The notes beneath the pieces are model-generated. The model did not search any database, was not told where the DNA came from, and saw nothing but the letters and a program-made list of their open reading frames with translations. This document shows, one piece after another, positions 39,029 to 51,086 of a stretch of DNA of 64,000 nt; position 1 is the stretch's first letter; every line of letters starts with the position of its first letter. The position numbers and the translations under genes were made by a program. The DNA is from Labrenzia sp. 011 (GTDB taxonomy: Bacteria > Pseudomonadota > Alphaproteobacteria > Rhizobiales > Stappiaceae), in assembly GCF_003075075.1 (NCBI RefSeq), contig NZ_QCYM01000014.1:1-64000 (forward strand). Direction: 5' to 3'.

Positions 39029-39937
39029 ATGAAGAACAGTGTCTCCGTCGATGATCTCGCCGTCTTTCTCATGGTCCTCCGCGAGGGGGGCTTTCGGGCC
39101 GCAGCTCGAAGACTTGGTGTGGCTCCCTCCAAGATCAGCACGACAATCACCCGGGTCGAGGCACAGCTCGGCGTCCCGATGCTGCGCCGCACGACGCGCA
39201 GCCTGCATGCCACCGACGCAGGGCAACAGCTTGCGGATCGTATCGCACCATTGCTCTCAGAACTGGATGCGGCCTGTGTCGAGGCGGCCAACCTGGGCGG
39301 TGAGGTGAAGGGACGACTGAAACTGAACGTACCGGGGGCCGTAGTGCCGGATATCCTGCCACCGCTATTGGCCGAATACCGGACACGCCACCCCAGTGTG
39401 GAGGTTGAAATCATTGTGGAAAGCGACTTGATCGACATTGTCGCCGCAGGGTGCGACGCGGGCATCCGCTACGGCTCCCTGCTGGAACAGGACATGGTTT
39501 CGATCCCGATCGGACCGAGGAAGCAGCAGTTGGCGCTGGCGGCATCGCCCGCCTATCTGCAAGCCCACGGTGTCCCCCGGAAACCGGAAGAGCTGACCGC
39601 GCATGATGCGATCCGATATCGCCTGCCAGGCGGCCCATTGCTCCCATGGGACCTGCAATCCGGGAAACGGTCAGTCCGGGTCGAACCGGTCAACCGGCTT
39701 GTACTCAGTGTTGCTGCGCTCGACACGGGGCGAAGCTATGCGCGCAACGGGATCGGAATCATTTATGCATTCCGCAATTGGCTGGACGAAGACATGGCCA
39801 CAGGCGCGCTTGTCCCCATTCTGCGGGACTGGTGGCCAACACAGGAGGGGCCGCACCTTTACTACCCGAGCCGCTCGGCTCCTGCCCCGCTACGGGCCTT
39901 CATAGATGTTTGCCGGTCCGGTGCCGTGACCCGTTGA
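39029..39937 (+). CDS. LysR-family transcriptional regulator
   Basis: A 302-residue regulator, ATG 39029. The N-terminal winged helix (VDDLAVFLMVLREGGFRAAARRLGVAPSKISTTITRVEAQLGVPMLRRTTRSLHATDAG) is typical, followed by a LysR substrate-binding domain (GRLKLNVPGAVVPDILPPLLAEYRTRHPSVEVEI). The 118-bp divergent gap to the NmrA-like gene contains the near-palindrome AATTTCGAATA at about 39008-39018, a possible LysR-box half. It most likely controls that gene and itself. The effector is unknown. Confidence 0.9.
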   Translation: MKNSVSVDDLAVFLMVLREGGFRAAARRLGVAPSKISTTITRVEAQLGVPMLRRTTRSLHATDAGQQLADRIAPLLSELDAACVEAANLGGEVKGRLKLNVPGAVVPDILPPLLAEYRTRHPSVEVEIIVESDLIDIVAAGCDAGIRYGSLLEQDMVSIPIGPRKQQLALAASPAYLQAHGVPRKPEELTAHDAIRYRLPGGPLLPWDLQSGKRSVRVEPVNRLVLSVAALDTGRSYARNGIGIIYAFRNWLDEDMATGALVPILRDWWPTQEGPHLYYPSRSAPAPLRAFIDVCRSGAVTR

Positions 39938-40149
39938 ACTGACACCAACTCAACGCGAGCAGATCGCGCCGATGCCATATTGACGTTCAGGGGCTGTGCG
40001 AACGGCAGCCTGACCCGCTGTATTGCCGTTGGTTCGGATCGCAGCGAAAGTCAATTTCCCGCCCATTGCAACACGCCTGAGCTAATCAGCGCCCCAGCCC
40101 AAAAGCCAGACCTGGCTTCTGCTCGCACTCAGACAGAACCGATCTCACC

Positions 40150-40743
40150 TCACCCGACCGGCTTGACCAGCCGCATGCGCCAGGTCACGCCCTTCTTGTC
40201 CGACACCAGCCGGTAGTCGTCCAGCACGTCCCATTGGCTGTCGTCGTCGGTGGCCTGCCACAGGGCGTTGATCAGGCGGTTGGCGCCCGATTCCGGCTTC
40301 TTCGGGGAATACATGGACAGGGCGATGACGCCGTCCGGTTTCAGGAACGGGCGGTAGCGGGCGACGAGGGCCGCCGGGTCTTCGGCGAAATGCAGGACCT
40401 CGTTGAAGACAATGGCCGAGAAGGTCTCGCCGTCCTTCGGCTCGAAGGTGTGCATGTCGCCTGCCCGCAGGCTCGCGATGGCCGGATCGACGTTGGCGAT
40501 TTCGAGGGAGGCCGGGGAGAGATCCATGCCGACATAGCGCTTGATGCCCATGGGCTGCAGGCGCTCGTAGAGCAGCCCCTCGCCGCAGCCGATGTCCAGA
40601 ACCTCGTCCATGGTACCGGTCAGGGAAAGCCACATGCCGATGATGCCGTAGCGGCCGCTTTCGGGCAGCGAGCGCAGAAAGGCCCAGCGCCCGGCTTCAT
40701 ATTCCTCATCCCAGCCTTCGGCGGTGGTGGCGTTTTTAGACAT
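40150..40743 (-). CDS. SAM-dependent methyltransferase at the end of the ABC operon
   Basis: A 197-residue class I methyltransferase starting at ATG 40743 behind AGGA. The SAM-binding motif I is EVLDIGCGEGLLYERL, motif II/post-I is RYVGMDLSPASLEIA, and FSAIVFNEVLHFAEDPAALVARYRPFLKPDGVIALSMYS follows the UbiE/Cyp8 pattern. It lies 63 bp after the second permease gene and is transcribed with it. The substrate is unknown; its fixed place in the operon suggests that it modifies a compound imported by the transporter. Confidence 0.8.
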   Translation of the reverse strand: MSKNATTAEGWDEEYEAGRWAFLRSLPESGRYGIIGMWLSLTGTMDEVLDIGCGEGLLYERLQPMGIKRYVGMDLSPASLEIANVDPAIASLRAGDMHTFEPKDGETFSAIVFNEVLHFAEDPAALVARYRPFLKPDGVIALSMYSPKKPESGANRLINALWQATDDDSQWDVLDDYRLVSDKKGVTWRMRLVKPVG

Positions 40744-40806
40744 GGTGTTTCCTGACGGCAAAGGCGGGCCGCAAGGCCCGCCGGAACGAATGATTTTTCA
40801 GATGCA

Positions 40807-41988
40807 TCACTTATAGGGATCTGCCGCATCGCGCAAACCGTCGCCGAGAAAATTGAACGCCAGAACCACGATGATGATCGGCAGCACCGGCGCCATCAGC
40901 CAGGGATAGACGGTGACGACGGAGATGTTCTGCGCCTCGTTCAGCAGAACGCCCCAGGAGACGGCGGGACGCCGCAGGCCCAGATTGAGGTAGGACAGCG
41001 CGGTTTCGCCCAGGATCATCGCCGGGATCGACAGGGTCGCGGAAGCGATGATGTGGCTGGTGAACCCGGGCAGCAGATGGCGGGTGATGACCCGTCCGGG
41101 CTTGGCGCCCATGAGCACCGCCGCCTTGGCGTATTCCTCCTCGCGCAGCGAAAGAAGCTTGGAGCGCACGGCACGCGCCAGCCCGGGCCAGTCGAGCAGG
41201 CCGAGGATGACCGTCAGGCCGAAATAGATCCAGACCGGGCTCCAGGTGACCGGCAGCGCCGCGGAGAGCGCCATCCACAGGGGCAGTTCCGGCAGGGAGC
41301 GGATGATCTCGATCATCCGCTGGATCATGTTGTCGAGGAAGCCGCCGAAATATCCGGCAATGCCGCCGAAGAACAGGCCGAGCACGATGGAGATGGTCAC
41401 GCCGACAAGCCCCACCGTGAGCGACAGACGGGCGCCATAGACGAGGCCGGAGAACTGGTCGCGGCCCAGCCGGTCGGTGCCCAGAAGGAACAGGGTCCCC
41501 TCCTCCGCCGGACAGAACAGGTGAAAGCTGGTGTCGAACAGGCCCCAGAACTCGTAAGGGGCGCCGCTGCAGAAGAAACGGATCCGCTGCACGTCGCTCT
41601 TGTCGTCCGTGAAGACCCATTGCAGGGTTTCCATGTCGAGGGACGACTGCATGCCGTAGACGAACGGCCCCACCAGGCGGCCCTCATGGAACAGATGCAC
41701 CGGCTGGGGCGGCGCGTAGAGATGGTCGCTGTCGCGCATGTTGGGCGTGTAGGGGGCGATCGTCTCGGCGAAGGGAACGCAGAGGTAGAAGAGGATCAGC
41801 ACGACGCCGGACCAGACGGCGAGCTTGTGGCGCTTGAACTTCCACCACATGATCTTCCACTGGGAAGCCTGGTAGAAGCGCTCCTGCTCGGCCGTCATTT
41901 CCTCGGTGACCGCCGGATTGAACGGAGCCGGGTCGACGTAATGCTCGACGTCCCGATCCGGGGTCCTGTCTCTCAGGTCCATGCTCAT
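40807..41988 (-). CDS. Peptide-type ABC transporter permease (DppC/OppC family)
   Basis: A 393-residue inner-membrane protein starting at ATG 41988, overlapping the other permease by 4 bp. A cytoplasmic N-terminus of about 50 residues carries the OppC_N region (WWKFKRHKLAVWSGVVLILFYL). The first periplasmic loop is unusually long (about 100 residues, with a Cys pair in FFCSGAPYEFWGLFDTSFHLFC). The BPD_transp_1 core follows, with the EAA loop LREEEYAKAAVLMGAKPGRVITRHLLP. It forms the translocation pore with the DppB-type protein. Confidence 0.93.
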   Translation of the reverse strand: MSMDLRDRTPDRDVEHYVDPAPFNPAVTEEMTAEQERFYQASQWKIMWWKFKRHKLAVWSGVVLILFYLCVPFAETIAPYTPNMRDSDHLYAPPQPVHLFHEGRLVGPFVYGMQSSLDMETLQWVFTDDKSDVQRIRFFCSGAPYEFWGLFDTSFHLFCPAEEGTLFLLGTDRLGRDQFSGLVYGARLSLTVGLVGVTISIVLGLFFGGIAGYFGGFLDNMIQRMIEIIRSLPELPLWMALSAALPVTWSPVWIYFGLTVILGLLDWPGLARAVRSKLLSLREEEYAKAAVLMGAKPGRVITRHLLPGFTSHIIASATLSIPAMILGETALSYLNLGLRRPAVSWGVLLNEAQNISVVTVYPWLMAPVLPIIIVVLAFNFLGDGLRDAADPYK

Positions 41989-43010
41989 GACGAAGCCCCC
42001 CCGCCTAGCCGTATCCGGGGATCAAGCACCGCCAGCAGCAGATCGGAAATCAGCATGCCGATGAGCGTGAGCACCGCGACGAAGAGAAGGATGAAGCCGG
42101 AGAGGAACTGGTCCTGCGACTGCAGCGCCGACAGCAGCACGGGGCCGACGGTCGGCAGGCTCATCACCACGGAGACGATCACCGACCCGGAGACCAGCGA
42201 CGGGATCAGGTTGCCGATATCGGCGATGAAGGGATTGATGGCCATGCGCAGCGGGTATTTGACCAGTAGCTGGCTTTCCTTCAGGCCCTTCGCACGGCCC
42301 GTGGTGACATACTGCTTGTGCAGCTCGTCGAGAAGATTGGCGCGCAGGCGCCGGATCATGGCGGCGGTTCCGGAAGTGCCGATGACGATGGTCGGCACGA
42401 TCAGATGCGCCAGCACCGACGTCGCCTTGCCGAGGCTCCACGGCTGATCGATGTATTCCGGCGCCATCAGTCCTCCGACGGACAGGCCGAACCAGCGGTT
42501 GAAGAGATACAGCAGGATGAGGGCCAGCAGGAAGTTGGGCGTCGCCAGCCCCAGATACCCCAGAAAGGTGAAGCCGTAATCGCCCCAGGAATACTGGCGC
42601 GTGGCGGAGTAGATGCCGATGGGGAAGGACACCACATAGACAAAGAGGATGGTGGCGAAGTTGAGCACGATGGTCAGCGGAAGCGTCGGGCCGATGACCT
42701 GGTCGACCGGCTTGTCGAACTCGAAGGACCAACCCCAGTTGCCCTGGATGAGCCCCTCGAAGCCATGCGGCCCGGGCCACAGGCCGACCCACACGAGATA
42801 GCGTTCGAAGAACGGCCGGTCGAGCGAGAATTCCCGGCGCAGGAATTCCAGCTTGGCAATGGAGGACTGCTCCCCGCTCGATTTCAGGGCCGCGATCTGG
42901 TTGGAAATGTAATCTCCGGAGGGAAGTTCAATGATGAAGAATATCAGCAGGCTGATCACCAACAGGGTCGGGATCATCATCAATATCCGGCGAAAAATGT
43001 AATACAGCAC
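41985..43010 (-). CDS. Peptide-type ABC transporter permease (DppB/OppB family)
   Basis: A 341-residue inner-membrane protein starting at GTG 43010 behind AGGGGA. The N-terminal MLYYIFRRILMMIPTLLVISLLIFFIIELPSGD is the typical first membrane segment. After a periplasmic region (LRREFSLDRPFFERYLVWVGLW, LIQGNWGWSFEFDKPV) the six-segment BPD_transp_1 domain contains the EAA loop QYVTTGRAKGLKESQLLVKYPLRMAI. It follows the substrate-binding gene after 246 bp, a gap large enough for a processing or attenuating structure. Confidence 0.93.
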   Translation of the reverse strand: MLYYIFRRILMMIPTLLVISLLIFFIIELPSGDYISNQIAALKSSGEQSSIAKLEFLRREFSLDRPFFERYLVWVGLWPGPHGFEGLIQGNWGWSFEFDKPVDQVIGPTLPLTIVLNFATILFVYVVSFPIGIYSATRQYSWGDYGFTFLGYLGLATPNFLLALILLYLFNRWFGLSVGGLMAPEYIDQPWSLGKATSVLAHLIVPTIVIGTSGTAAMIRRLRANLLDELHKQYVTTGRAKGLKESQLLVKYPLRMAINPFIADIGNLIPSLVSGSVIVSVVMSLPTVGPVLLSALQSQDQFLSGFILLFVAVLTLIGMLISDLLLAVLDPRIRLGGGASS

Positions 43011-43256
43011 CTAATATCCCCTCTGCCCCGATAGTGTCCGCAAGGCAGTCCCCGGAGCAACCTGTTCTCGAGCGAAACCGGATTGCTCCAACACTTTATA
43101 ACCGATCCGCTCTTCCGTGACCCCGGTCGATGCGCATTCACTCCGCTCGACCAGGGCGGAGGCGGTGCCGCCGGTTCGTTCAGACCCTGTCCCAACAAAC
43201 CGGCCGCTGCTCCATGTCGCGCAACGCCGCAAGCCCTGCATCATCGCCCTTCGGGC

Positions 43257-45139
43257 TTACTTAGCCTTGTAGAACTCATCCATGCGGTGGATGCCGAAAT
43301 GCGCGCCCGGATCCCAGCCGTAGATGCCTTCAAGCGGCACGTTGCCGACTTCCTTGATCACCACCGGCTGGGGAACGCTGGAGACCAGACCGATGTGGAT
43401 GGTCTCGTCGGCATGGATCTGCAGCATTTCCTCCCAGATCTTCGTCCGCTCTTCCGCCGTCCGCGAGGTGAGCCAGGAATTGTACAGCTCCATCAGACGC
43501 TCGGCAGGTTCCCAGTCCGGCTTTTCGCCGCCTTCACCGCCGGTCTCGTAATAGTCGCCCCAGGCATTCCAGCTGAACCGGTCACCATGCACGGGGGCAT
43601 AGTCCTCCGGCGGCATCTCGGACGTCGGGATACCGTTTTCGAACCCCCACCAGACGGACATGACCAGCTGGCCGGTAATCGCCCGCTCGCGCATGTTGTC
43701 GCGCTGGCTGGGCTTGGGAAACAGTTCCACGCCGACCTCGCCCCACATCTCGGTGACAAGTTCGAGGGCATCGTCCTGAACCTGTTCCTCGCCTGCGGTC
43801 TCGACGATGATTTCCAGCGGCCGGCCGTCCGGCATCAGGCGGATGCCATCGTCATTGCGCTCGGTCAGGCCGATTTCGTCCAGCAGCGCATTGGCCTGTT
43901 CCGGATCGTATTCAGCCCATTTGTTCGTGTATTCAACCTTGTAGAGCGGGCTGGCGGGCAGAACCGTATCATTGCCCGGCTTGCCGAGACCGAAGAACAG
44001 CACGCGGTTGAGCAGCTTGCGGTCGATCGCCAGCGACAGCGCATGGCGGAAGCGGGTGTCGCGCAGCAATTCACGCCAGACCGGATCCTTGACCGTCAGG
44101 TTCGGCAGGATGGAGATTTCCGATCCCTTGGTGTTGGCCCAGAGGGCCGTCGTGTAGTCGTTCTGCTTTTCACCCTTCTTCAGCACGGTGATGTCGGCGA
44201 AGTTGAGATTGCGCGCCTGAAGATTGCTCTCGCCCGCCTGGGCCTTCGCCGGGATCAGCTTGCCGTCGGCGACGGTCATGATGACCTCGTCGAGATAGGG
44301 AAGCTGCTGACCGGCGGTGTCGACGCGGTGATAATAGGGGTTGCGTTCCAGAACGAAGCGCAGATCGCTGTCGCCGCGCTTGCGCACCCAGGGCTGCAGG
44401 CTCGGCATATCAACGTTCTGGGCGTTGTACATGTCGTCCTTCTTGTTGTGCAGCGGCGCCCAGCTGCGGGCCTTCACCTTTTCCGCCTCGCTGGTGATGA
44501 ACTCCGGATCGCCGTATTTTTCATGAAACTGCTTCAGGTAATGCGCCGGCCGGTAGATGAAGGGCGGGCGCGCCTTGGCCAGCTCCGGCAGGAAGAGCGG
44601 GTTGGGATCGTCCCAGGTGAAGCGCACCGTGGTCTCGTCCAGAACCTCGAAGACAGGGCCCTTGCCGTTGACTTCCAGGAACGGCGGCAGGCCCGCCGGA
44701 TTGAGCATCTCGTTGCTGACCACATCCTCGAAATAATAGCGGATGTCCTCGGCGCCGAAGGGATGGCCGTCCGACCATTTGTGCCCCTTGCGGGTCTGCA
44801 GGGTGAATATCCGGCCGTCCTCGACCGTCACGTCCTTCAGGATGTCGGGAACGAGTTCAAGTTCCTCGTTGTAGCCGACCAGCCGGGCATAGCCCCAGAC
44901 GTTGATCAGCCGGACATCCTTCGCGCGGCCGATCAGCGTGTCGATCGACCCGCCGTGGGTGCCGGTCTCGCGGCCCTTCGCTTCAAGGTCGACGATCAGG
45001 GGCTCGGCCGGGATCCGTTCGGCCACCGGAGGCAGCGAGGAATCGAGGCCCGGAGTTTCCTTCAGCTCCAGCGCGGCGAGCGGCCCCGCAATCAATGCGG
45101 CGGTCAGGAACAGACCCGCCCTTATGGAATTCAAGAGTG

Positions 45140-45143
<4 letters not shown>
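43257..45143 (-). CDS. ABC transporter periplasmic solute-binding protein (SBP_bac_5)
   Basis: A 628-residue secreted binding protein starting at ATG 45143, overlapping the ATPase gene by 4 bp. The signal peptide MTLLNSIRAGLFLTAALIAGPLAALEL is followed by the family-5 fold. Typical parts are GYNEELELVPDILKDVTVEDGRIFTLQTRKGHKWSDGHPFGAEDIRYYFEDV, and RFRHALSLAIDRKLLNRVLFFGLGKPG. It is longer than DppA/OppA (about 530) and nearer to the long YejA-like or sugar/peptide receptors. The substrate could be oligopeptides or an oligosaccharide. Confidence 0.9.
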
Positions 45144-47026
<1,883 letters not shown>

Positions 47027-47240
47027 CGCGCTTTTCCTTCCCGCCCAGGATTGACTTGGAGTGGCTTACCAACACCAACCGCAATTGATAGAAAGCCCTT
47101 GTTGCAATACAAAGACAACCAAAATCGCAGGAGGATAGCAATGCTGAAAAGCAGTCGAAGCGTCTGTGATTTGCGTCACATCCGCATAAAAATCCTTTTC
47201 TGTTCAGAATCTTGATCGCGCCGGCAATAATATTTGCGTT

Positions 47241-49121
47241 CTATTCGGCGGCGCTGACCGGCACGTCTTCCCTGATCGGAGCCCGGGATTCCTCCACCGG
47301 GAACGGATCCAACCAGTAGACCTCCATCAGGCCGCTGCGGCCGCGCAGATAATGCTCTCCGACCGGCCGGTGGTCACGCTCGTAAGGAAGCCGGGCAATG
47401 GTATCGGCGCTTGCCAGAATGGTGACCTCCGCATGTCCGGGGGTCTCCTTGCCAAGGGTCTGCAGACGCTCGGCCGCATTCACGGTGTCGCCGACGACGG
47501 TGTAGTTCCACCTGTCGAGCGCCCCGACGTTGCCCACGACGGCCTGTCCGGTGTGAATACCGACCCGCAGGAACATTTTCGGCCGACCGTTCTCCTCCGC
47601 CGCCTCGTTGGCCGCATGAAGGGCAGCGGCGATGCGCCGGACGGTCCGTACCGCCGCCTCGGCGTGGTCCGGCCGCTCGTCCGGAGCGCCCCAGAATGCC
47701 AGCATGCCGTCGCCCAGAAACTTGTCGACCGTGCCGCCCTCGTCCTCGACGGCTTTCACCAGAATCGCAAAATGATCGTTGAGAAGCTGCGCCGTCTCCT
47801 CAGCGCTCAGATGTTCGGACAGGGCGGTGAAGCCGACAATATCGGTAAAGACAATTGTCAGCTCCGCCTGCCGGGCTTCGGCCGCATTGCCGCCGCCAAG
47901 ACGCATGAGCTTGATGAACAGGGATCGCGGCACATAGGTGTTCATGGCCTTGAGGCCTTCCACCATGGAATTGAACGCAACGGCGACCTGATCGATTTCG
48001 GCGACCCGGCTGCGCGGCAGGGGCTCGACCTCCGACAGGGACAGGGTGCCGACGCGTTGCGACTGCTTCGCAAGTTTGCGCAGGGGCCGGGCGACCCTGA
48101 GCCCCATGACGTAGGCAATCAGAACCGAAATCACCAGAGCGCCGAAGCCGACAAGCAAGGACCCCGACAAACGCCTGACTTCCCTGGAAATGGTTGCGCC
48201 GCGATAATACTGGCCGATGGTCCATGGCTGGTCGCTGAAGCCTTCGAGGCTGGCCTTCATGACGATATATTCCTCGCCATTGGCGTTGATGATCGACACC
48301 TCGATGCCCCTGTCAGCCGCTTTCCGGAATTCGTCCAGCAGCTCCTCATCGGCCAGGGACGCGAGAACCGGATCGCCGGCCGTCTCGTATGAGGCCGGCA
48401 ATGCCTTCTTTATGCTGCCGCCGGTCTGAAGCCAGTTCTCGTCGGAATGCATGATCACTTCGCCGTTACCGGCGATGATGAAGACCGTATTGTCGATGCC
48501 TTCATCCTGTCCGGTCACGATATGGGCCAGGTCGTTCATGGAACTGGCGGCCGTCAGGACGCCGACGAGCTTGCCATCGCGAACCAGCGGAACGGACACA
48601 TTCGCGAACAGGCCGACCTCATGGCGCACCACCGGCCCCCAGGTCGGCGGGCTGTCCGCCGTGATCGCCGGGAGTTTGGGCATCCCCATGCCCGGAGGCG
48701 GTACATCCGACTCGATCCGCCACAGTTTTCCCGAGGGAGACCGGTACATTCCGATACGCCGGCCCTCCAGATCGGTCACCGCCAGCGTGCTTACATCAGA
48801 GTTGGAATTCAGCGCAATCGACAGGTCTTCCAGGGTTTTCTTCGTGTCGTGGAAACCGATCTCCCCGTCGTCGAAATAGGGCTTCAGGCCGGTAACCGCT
48901 TTCTCCACCGATCTGAAATGCGTGCGAAGCTGGGTTTCCAGCGCTTCCGTGCTCAGGATGGCCTTGTCGTTGAGAAGGGAGAACGTGTTCCGGAAATTGG
49001 CCTGGACGGACAGGCCCAGCACCAGACCGATGGCTATCGCCACAAAGGCACCGAAGCCCAACCCGACAATAATTGTCAGGGGCAGCTTGATACGTCGGCC
49101 GGTGTGGTTTCTGGTCGCCAT
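47241..49121 (-). CDS. Cache-HAMP class III adenylate cyclase receptor
   Basis: A 626-residue transmembrane cyclase. ATG 49121 (MATRNHTGRR) is preceded by AAGGA; a start 14 codons upstream is possible. Membrane segment 1 is about residues 15-40 (LTIIVGLGFGAFVAIAIGLVLGL). A periplasmic dCache-like domain of about 270 residues (ILSTEALETQLRTHFRSVEKAVTGLKPYF... GPVVRHEVGLFANVSVPLVRDGKLVGVLTAA) follows. The second segment is near residue 320, then HAMP. The cyclase domain has LTIVFTDIVGFT, GTVDKFLGDGMLAFWG, and NYTVVGDTVNAAERLQ. It should make cAMP in response to an external ligand. Confidence 0.92.
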   Translation of the reverse strand: MATRNHTGRRIKLPLTIIVGLGFGAFVAIAIGLVLGLSVQANFRNTFSLLNDKAILSTEALETQLRTHFRSVEKAVTGLKPYFDDGEIGFHDTKKTLEDLSIALNSNSDVSTLAVTDLEGRRIGMYRSPSGKLWRIESDVPPPGMGMPKLPAITADSPPTWGPVVRHEVGLFANVSVPLVRDGKLVGVLTAASSMNDLAHIVTGQDEGIDNTVFIIAGNGEVIMHSDENWLQTGGSIKKALPASYETAGDPVLASLADEELLDEFRKAADRGIEVSIINANGEEYIVMKASLEGFSDQPWTIGQYYRGATISREVRRLSGSLLVGFGALVISVLIAYVMGLRVARPLRKLAKQSQRVGTLSLSEVEPLPRSRVAEIDQVAVAFNSMVEGLKAMNTYVPRSLFIKLMRLGGGNAAEARQAELTIVFTDIVGFTALSEHLSAEETAQLLNDHFAILVKAVEDEGGTVDKFLGDGMLAFWGAPDERPDHAEAAVRTVRRIAAALHAANEAAEENGRPKMFLRVGIHTGQAVVGNVGALDRWNYTVVGDTVNAAERLQTLGKETPGHAEVTILASADTIARLPYERDHRPVGEHYLRGRSGLMEVYWLDPFPVEESRAPIREDVPVSAAE

Positions 49122-49225
49122 CGGGCGAGGTCCTTCTTCAGCAGTGATCAGACTACCTGCCAAAGTGTTGGCGTCAAATTAAGGCGAGTCCGGCAAGCTT
49201 TGTAACCGAACTGTCAACAATTGTA

Positions 49226-49819
49226 TCAGGACCGGACCGTCGCTGTTTTTCGCAAGGCAAGGTTCTGCAGAAGTATTATTGTCTTGGCGTCGCGGATCTC
49301 TCCGGAACGGATCCTGTCCAGCGCCTCCGGAAGCGGCACGTGCAGGACTTCTATGTCCTCCCCTTCGCTCCTTTCACCGCCGCCTTCGGCGACCTTGTCC
49401 TGCAGATGGTATGTGCCGGCGAAAAAGGAAAGATATTCCGTCACGGACCCGGGGCTCATGTGGACGTCGAAGAGATGCTCCAGCCGGGAAACCTCGTAAC
49501 CGGTTTCCTCGATCAGTTCGGCCCGCATCCGGTCCTCCGGCCGGGCTCCCTCCAGAAGACCCGCAGGCGTTTCGATCAGGAAAGGATCCCTGCCGCTCAG
49601 CCAGACCGGCAGGCGGAACTGCCTTGTCAGCAGGACACAATCCGTTTCGGGATTGTGAAGCAGGCAGGTCACGCCATTGCCCCGGTCATAGGCCTCGCGG
49701 GTCTGCTCCTGCCACGTTCCATCAGAGCGCCGGAAATCGAACCTGTATCTTGTCAGGGTTCCCCAGTCGTCGGACAGGACCCTTGTCTCCAGGATCTTCA
49801 GAAATTCCGGCTCGGCCAT
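49226..49819 (-). CDS. nudK: Nudix hydrolase, NudK-like GDP-mannose pyrophosphatase
   Basis: A 197-residue Nudix enzyme; ATG 49819 aligns with the E. coli NudK N-terminus and follows GGATATC. EAYDRGNGVTCLLHNP, LTRQFRLPVWLSGRDPFLIETPAGLLEG, the Nudix helix AELIEETGYEV, and FDVHMSPGSVTEYLSFF through GEDIEVLHVPLPEALDRIRSGEIRDAKTI closely follow NudK, including the family-specific MSPG-S/G-VTE. It probably splits GDP-mannose (or ADP-ribose-like sugars) to GMP and sugar phosphate. The gene is followed closely by no partner; the upstream CoA-transferase lies 50 bp away on the same strand. Confidence 0.87.
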   Translation of the reverse strand: MAEPEFLKILETRVLSDDWGTLTRYRFDFRRSDGTWQEQTREAYDRGNGVTCLLHNPETDCVLLTRQFRLPVWLSGRDPFLIETPAGLLEGARPEDRMRAELIEETGYEVSRLEHLFDVHMSPGSVTEYLSFFAGTYHLQDKVAEGGGERSEGEDIEVLHVPLPEALDRIRSGEIRDAKTIILLQNLALRKTATVRS

Positions 49820-49869
49820 GACGATATCCAATGAGGAGGTTTGCGGAATGCCCACCGGCGGGCAGCAGG

Positions 49870-51069
49870 TCAGCGGGGCGCGTCATCGCCGCCGGCATCC
49901 GGCGCCAGACCGAGCTCGCTCAGGATTTCCTGCGTATGCTCTCCCAGCTCGGGGGCGGCGCGTTCCAGCACAAGCGAGCCGTTGCGGAACCGGATCGGTG
50001 TGCGAACCGAGGCCGCCGATCCGCCAGCGACACCAGAGGCGGGAAGGTCGACCTTCAGTCCCCTGTGCCTGACCTGCCTGTCGTTGAAGACATCTTCCAC
50101 CGAATTGATCGGCCCGGCCGGCACCCCTTCCAGTTCCAGCGCATCCAGAAGATCGTCGCGCATCAGCGTCGCGGTCCGGGCGCTCAGAAGCGGAACCAGT
50201 TCCGACCTGGCCGCGACCCGCGCGGCGTTGGTGGCAAACCGCTGCTCCTGCGCCAGTTCCGGCAGCCCGAGCACGCCGCAGAGCCGCCCGAACTGGCCGT
50301 CATTGCCCACGGCGATGATCAGATGACCGTCCCGGGCGGGAAAAACCTGATAGGGCACGATATTCGGGTGGGCATTGCCGAGCCGTTTGGGGGACTTGCC
50401 TGAGACGAAATAGTTGAGGGCCTGGTTGGCGAGAACGCCGACCTGCGCATCCAGCAGGGCCATGTCCACCCATTCGCCCTCACCGGTTTCATCGCGCCGC
50501 CGCAGGGCCGCGAGAATTCCCACCACGCCGTAGAGGCCGGTAAAGATATCGGCGAAGGCAACGCCGATCTTCTGCGGGTCCCCGTCCGGTTCGCCGGTCA
50601 GGTCCATGATCCCGCCCATGCCCTGAATCATGAAGTCGTAGCCGGCACGATGCGCATAGGGCCCGTCCTGGCCGAATCCGGTGATCGAGCAGTAGACCAG
50701 CTGCGGATTGACCTGCCTCAGGCTGTCGTAATCCAGCCCGTATTTGGCAAGACCGCCGACCTTGAAATTCTCGATCAGGACATCCGCGTCCGCCACAAGC
50801 CTGCGCACGATGTCCTGACCTTCATCGGTGCGGAAATCGACCGTGATGGACCGTTTGCCGCGATTGCAGGCATGAAAATAGGCGGCGTCCCTCTCCTGTC
50901 CCGCCTCGTCCTTGAGAAAGGGCGGTCCCCAGCTTCTGGTGTCGTCCCCTTGCGGGCTTTCGACCTTGATTACATCCGCGCCGAGATCCGCCAGCGTCTG
51001 GCCGGTCCAGGGGCCGGCCAGAATCCGGGCGAGTTCGACAACCTTGATGCCTTTGAGCGGCGCGCTCAT
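49870..51069 (-). CDS. CaiB/BaiF family CoA-transferase
   Basis: A 399-residue class III CoA-transferase starting at ATG 51069 behind GGAGAAA. The N-terminal LKGIKVVELARILAGPWTGQTLADLGADVIKVESPQGDDTRSWGPPF and CNRGKRSITVDFRTDEGQDIVRRLVADADVLIENFKVGGLAKYGLDY are characteristic. The catalytic aspartate is in KIGVAFADIFTGLYG. The best resemblance is to succinyl-CoA:glutarate/carboxylate CoA-transferases of beta-proteobacterial and rhizobial type. It moves CoA between dicarboxylates in the cytosol. It lies 17 bp after the small methyltransferase gene and is probably co-transcribed. Confidence 0.9.
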   Translation of the reverse strand: MSAPLKGIKVVELARILAGPWTGQTLADLGADVIKVESPQGDDTRSWGPPFLKDEAGQERDAAYFHACNRGKRSITVDFRTDEGQDIVRRLVADADVLIENFKVGGLAKYGLDYDSLRQVNPQLVYCSITGFGQDGPYAHRAGYDFMIQGMGGIMDLTGEPDGDPQKIGVAFADIFTGLYGVVGILAALRRRDETGEGEWVDMALLDAQVGVLANQALNYFVSGKSPKRLGNAHPNIVPYQVFPARDGHLIIAVGNDGQFGRLCGVLGLPELAQEQRFATNAARVAARSELVPLLSARTATLMRDDLLDALELEGVPAGPINSVEDVFNDRQVRHRGLKVDLPASGVAGGSAASVRTPIRFRNGSLVLERAAPELGEHTQEILSELGLAPDAGGDDAPR

Positions 51070-51086
51070 ACGCGTTTCTCCGGTTT

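Noticed and set aside
39980-40216. 78-codon rightward frame after the LysR gene
   Set aside because: No ribosome-binding site, no conserved features, and it overlaps the end of the methyltransferase gene on the other strand.
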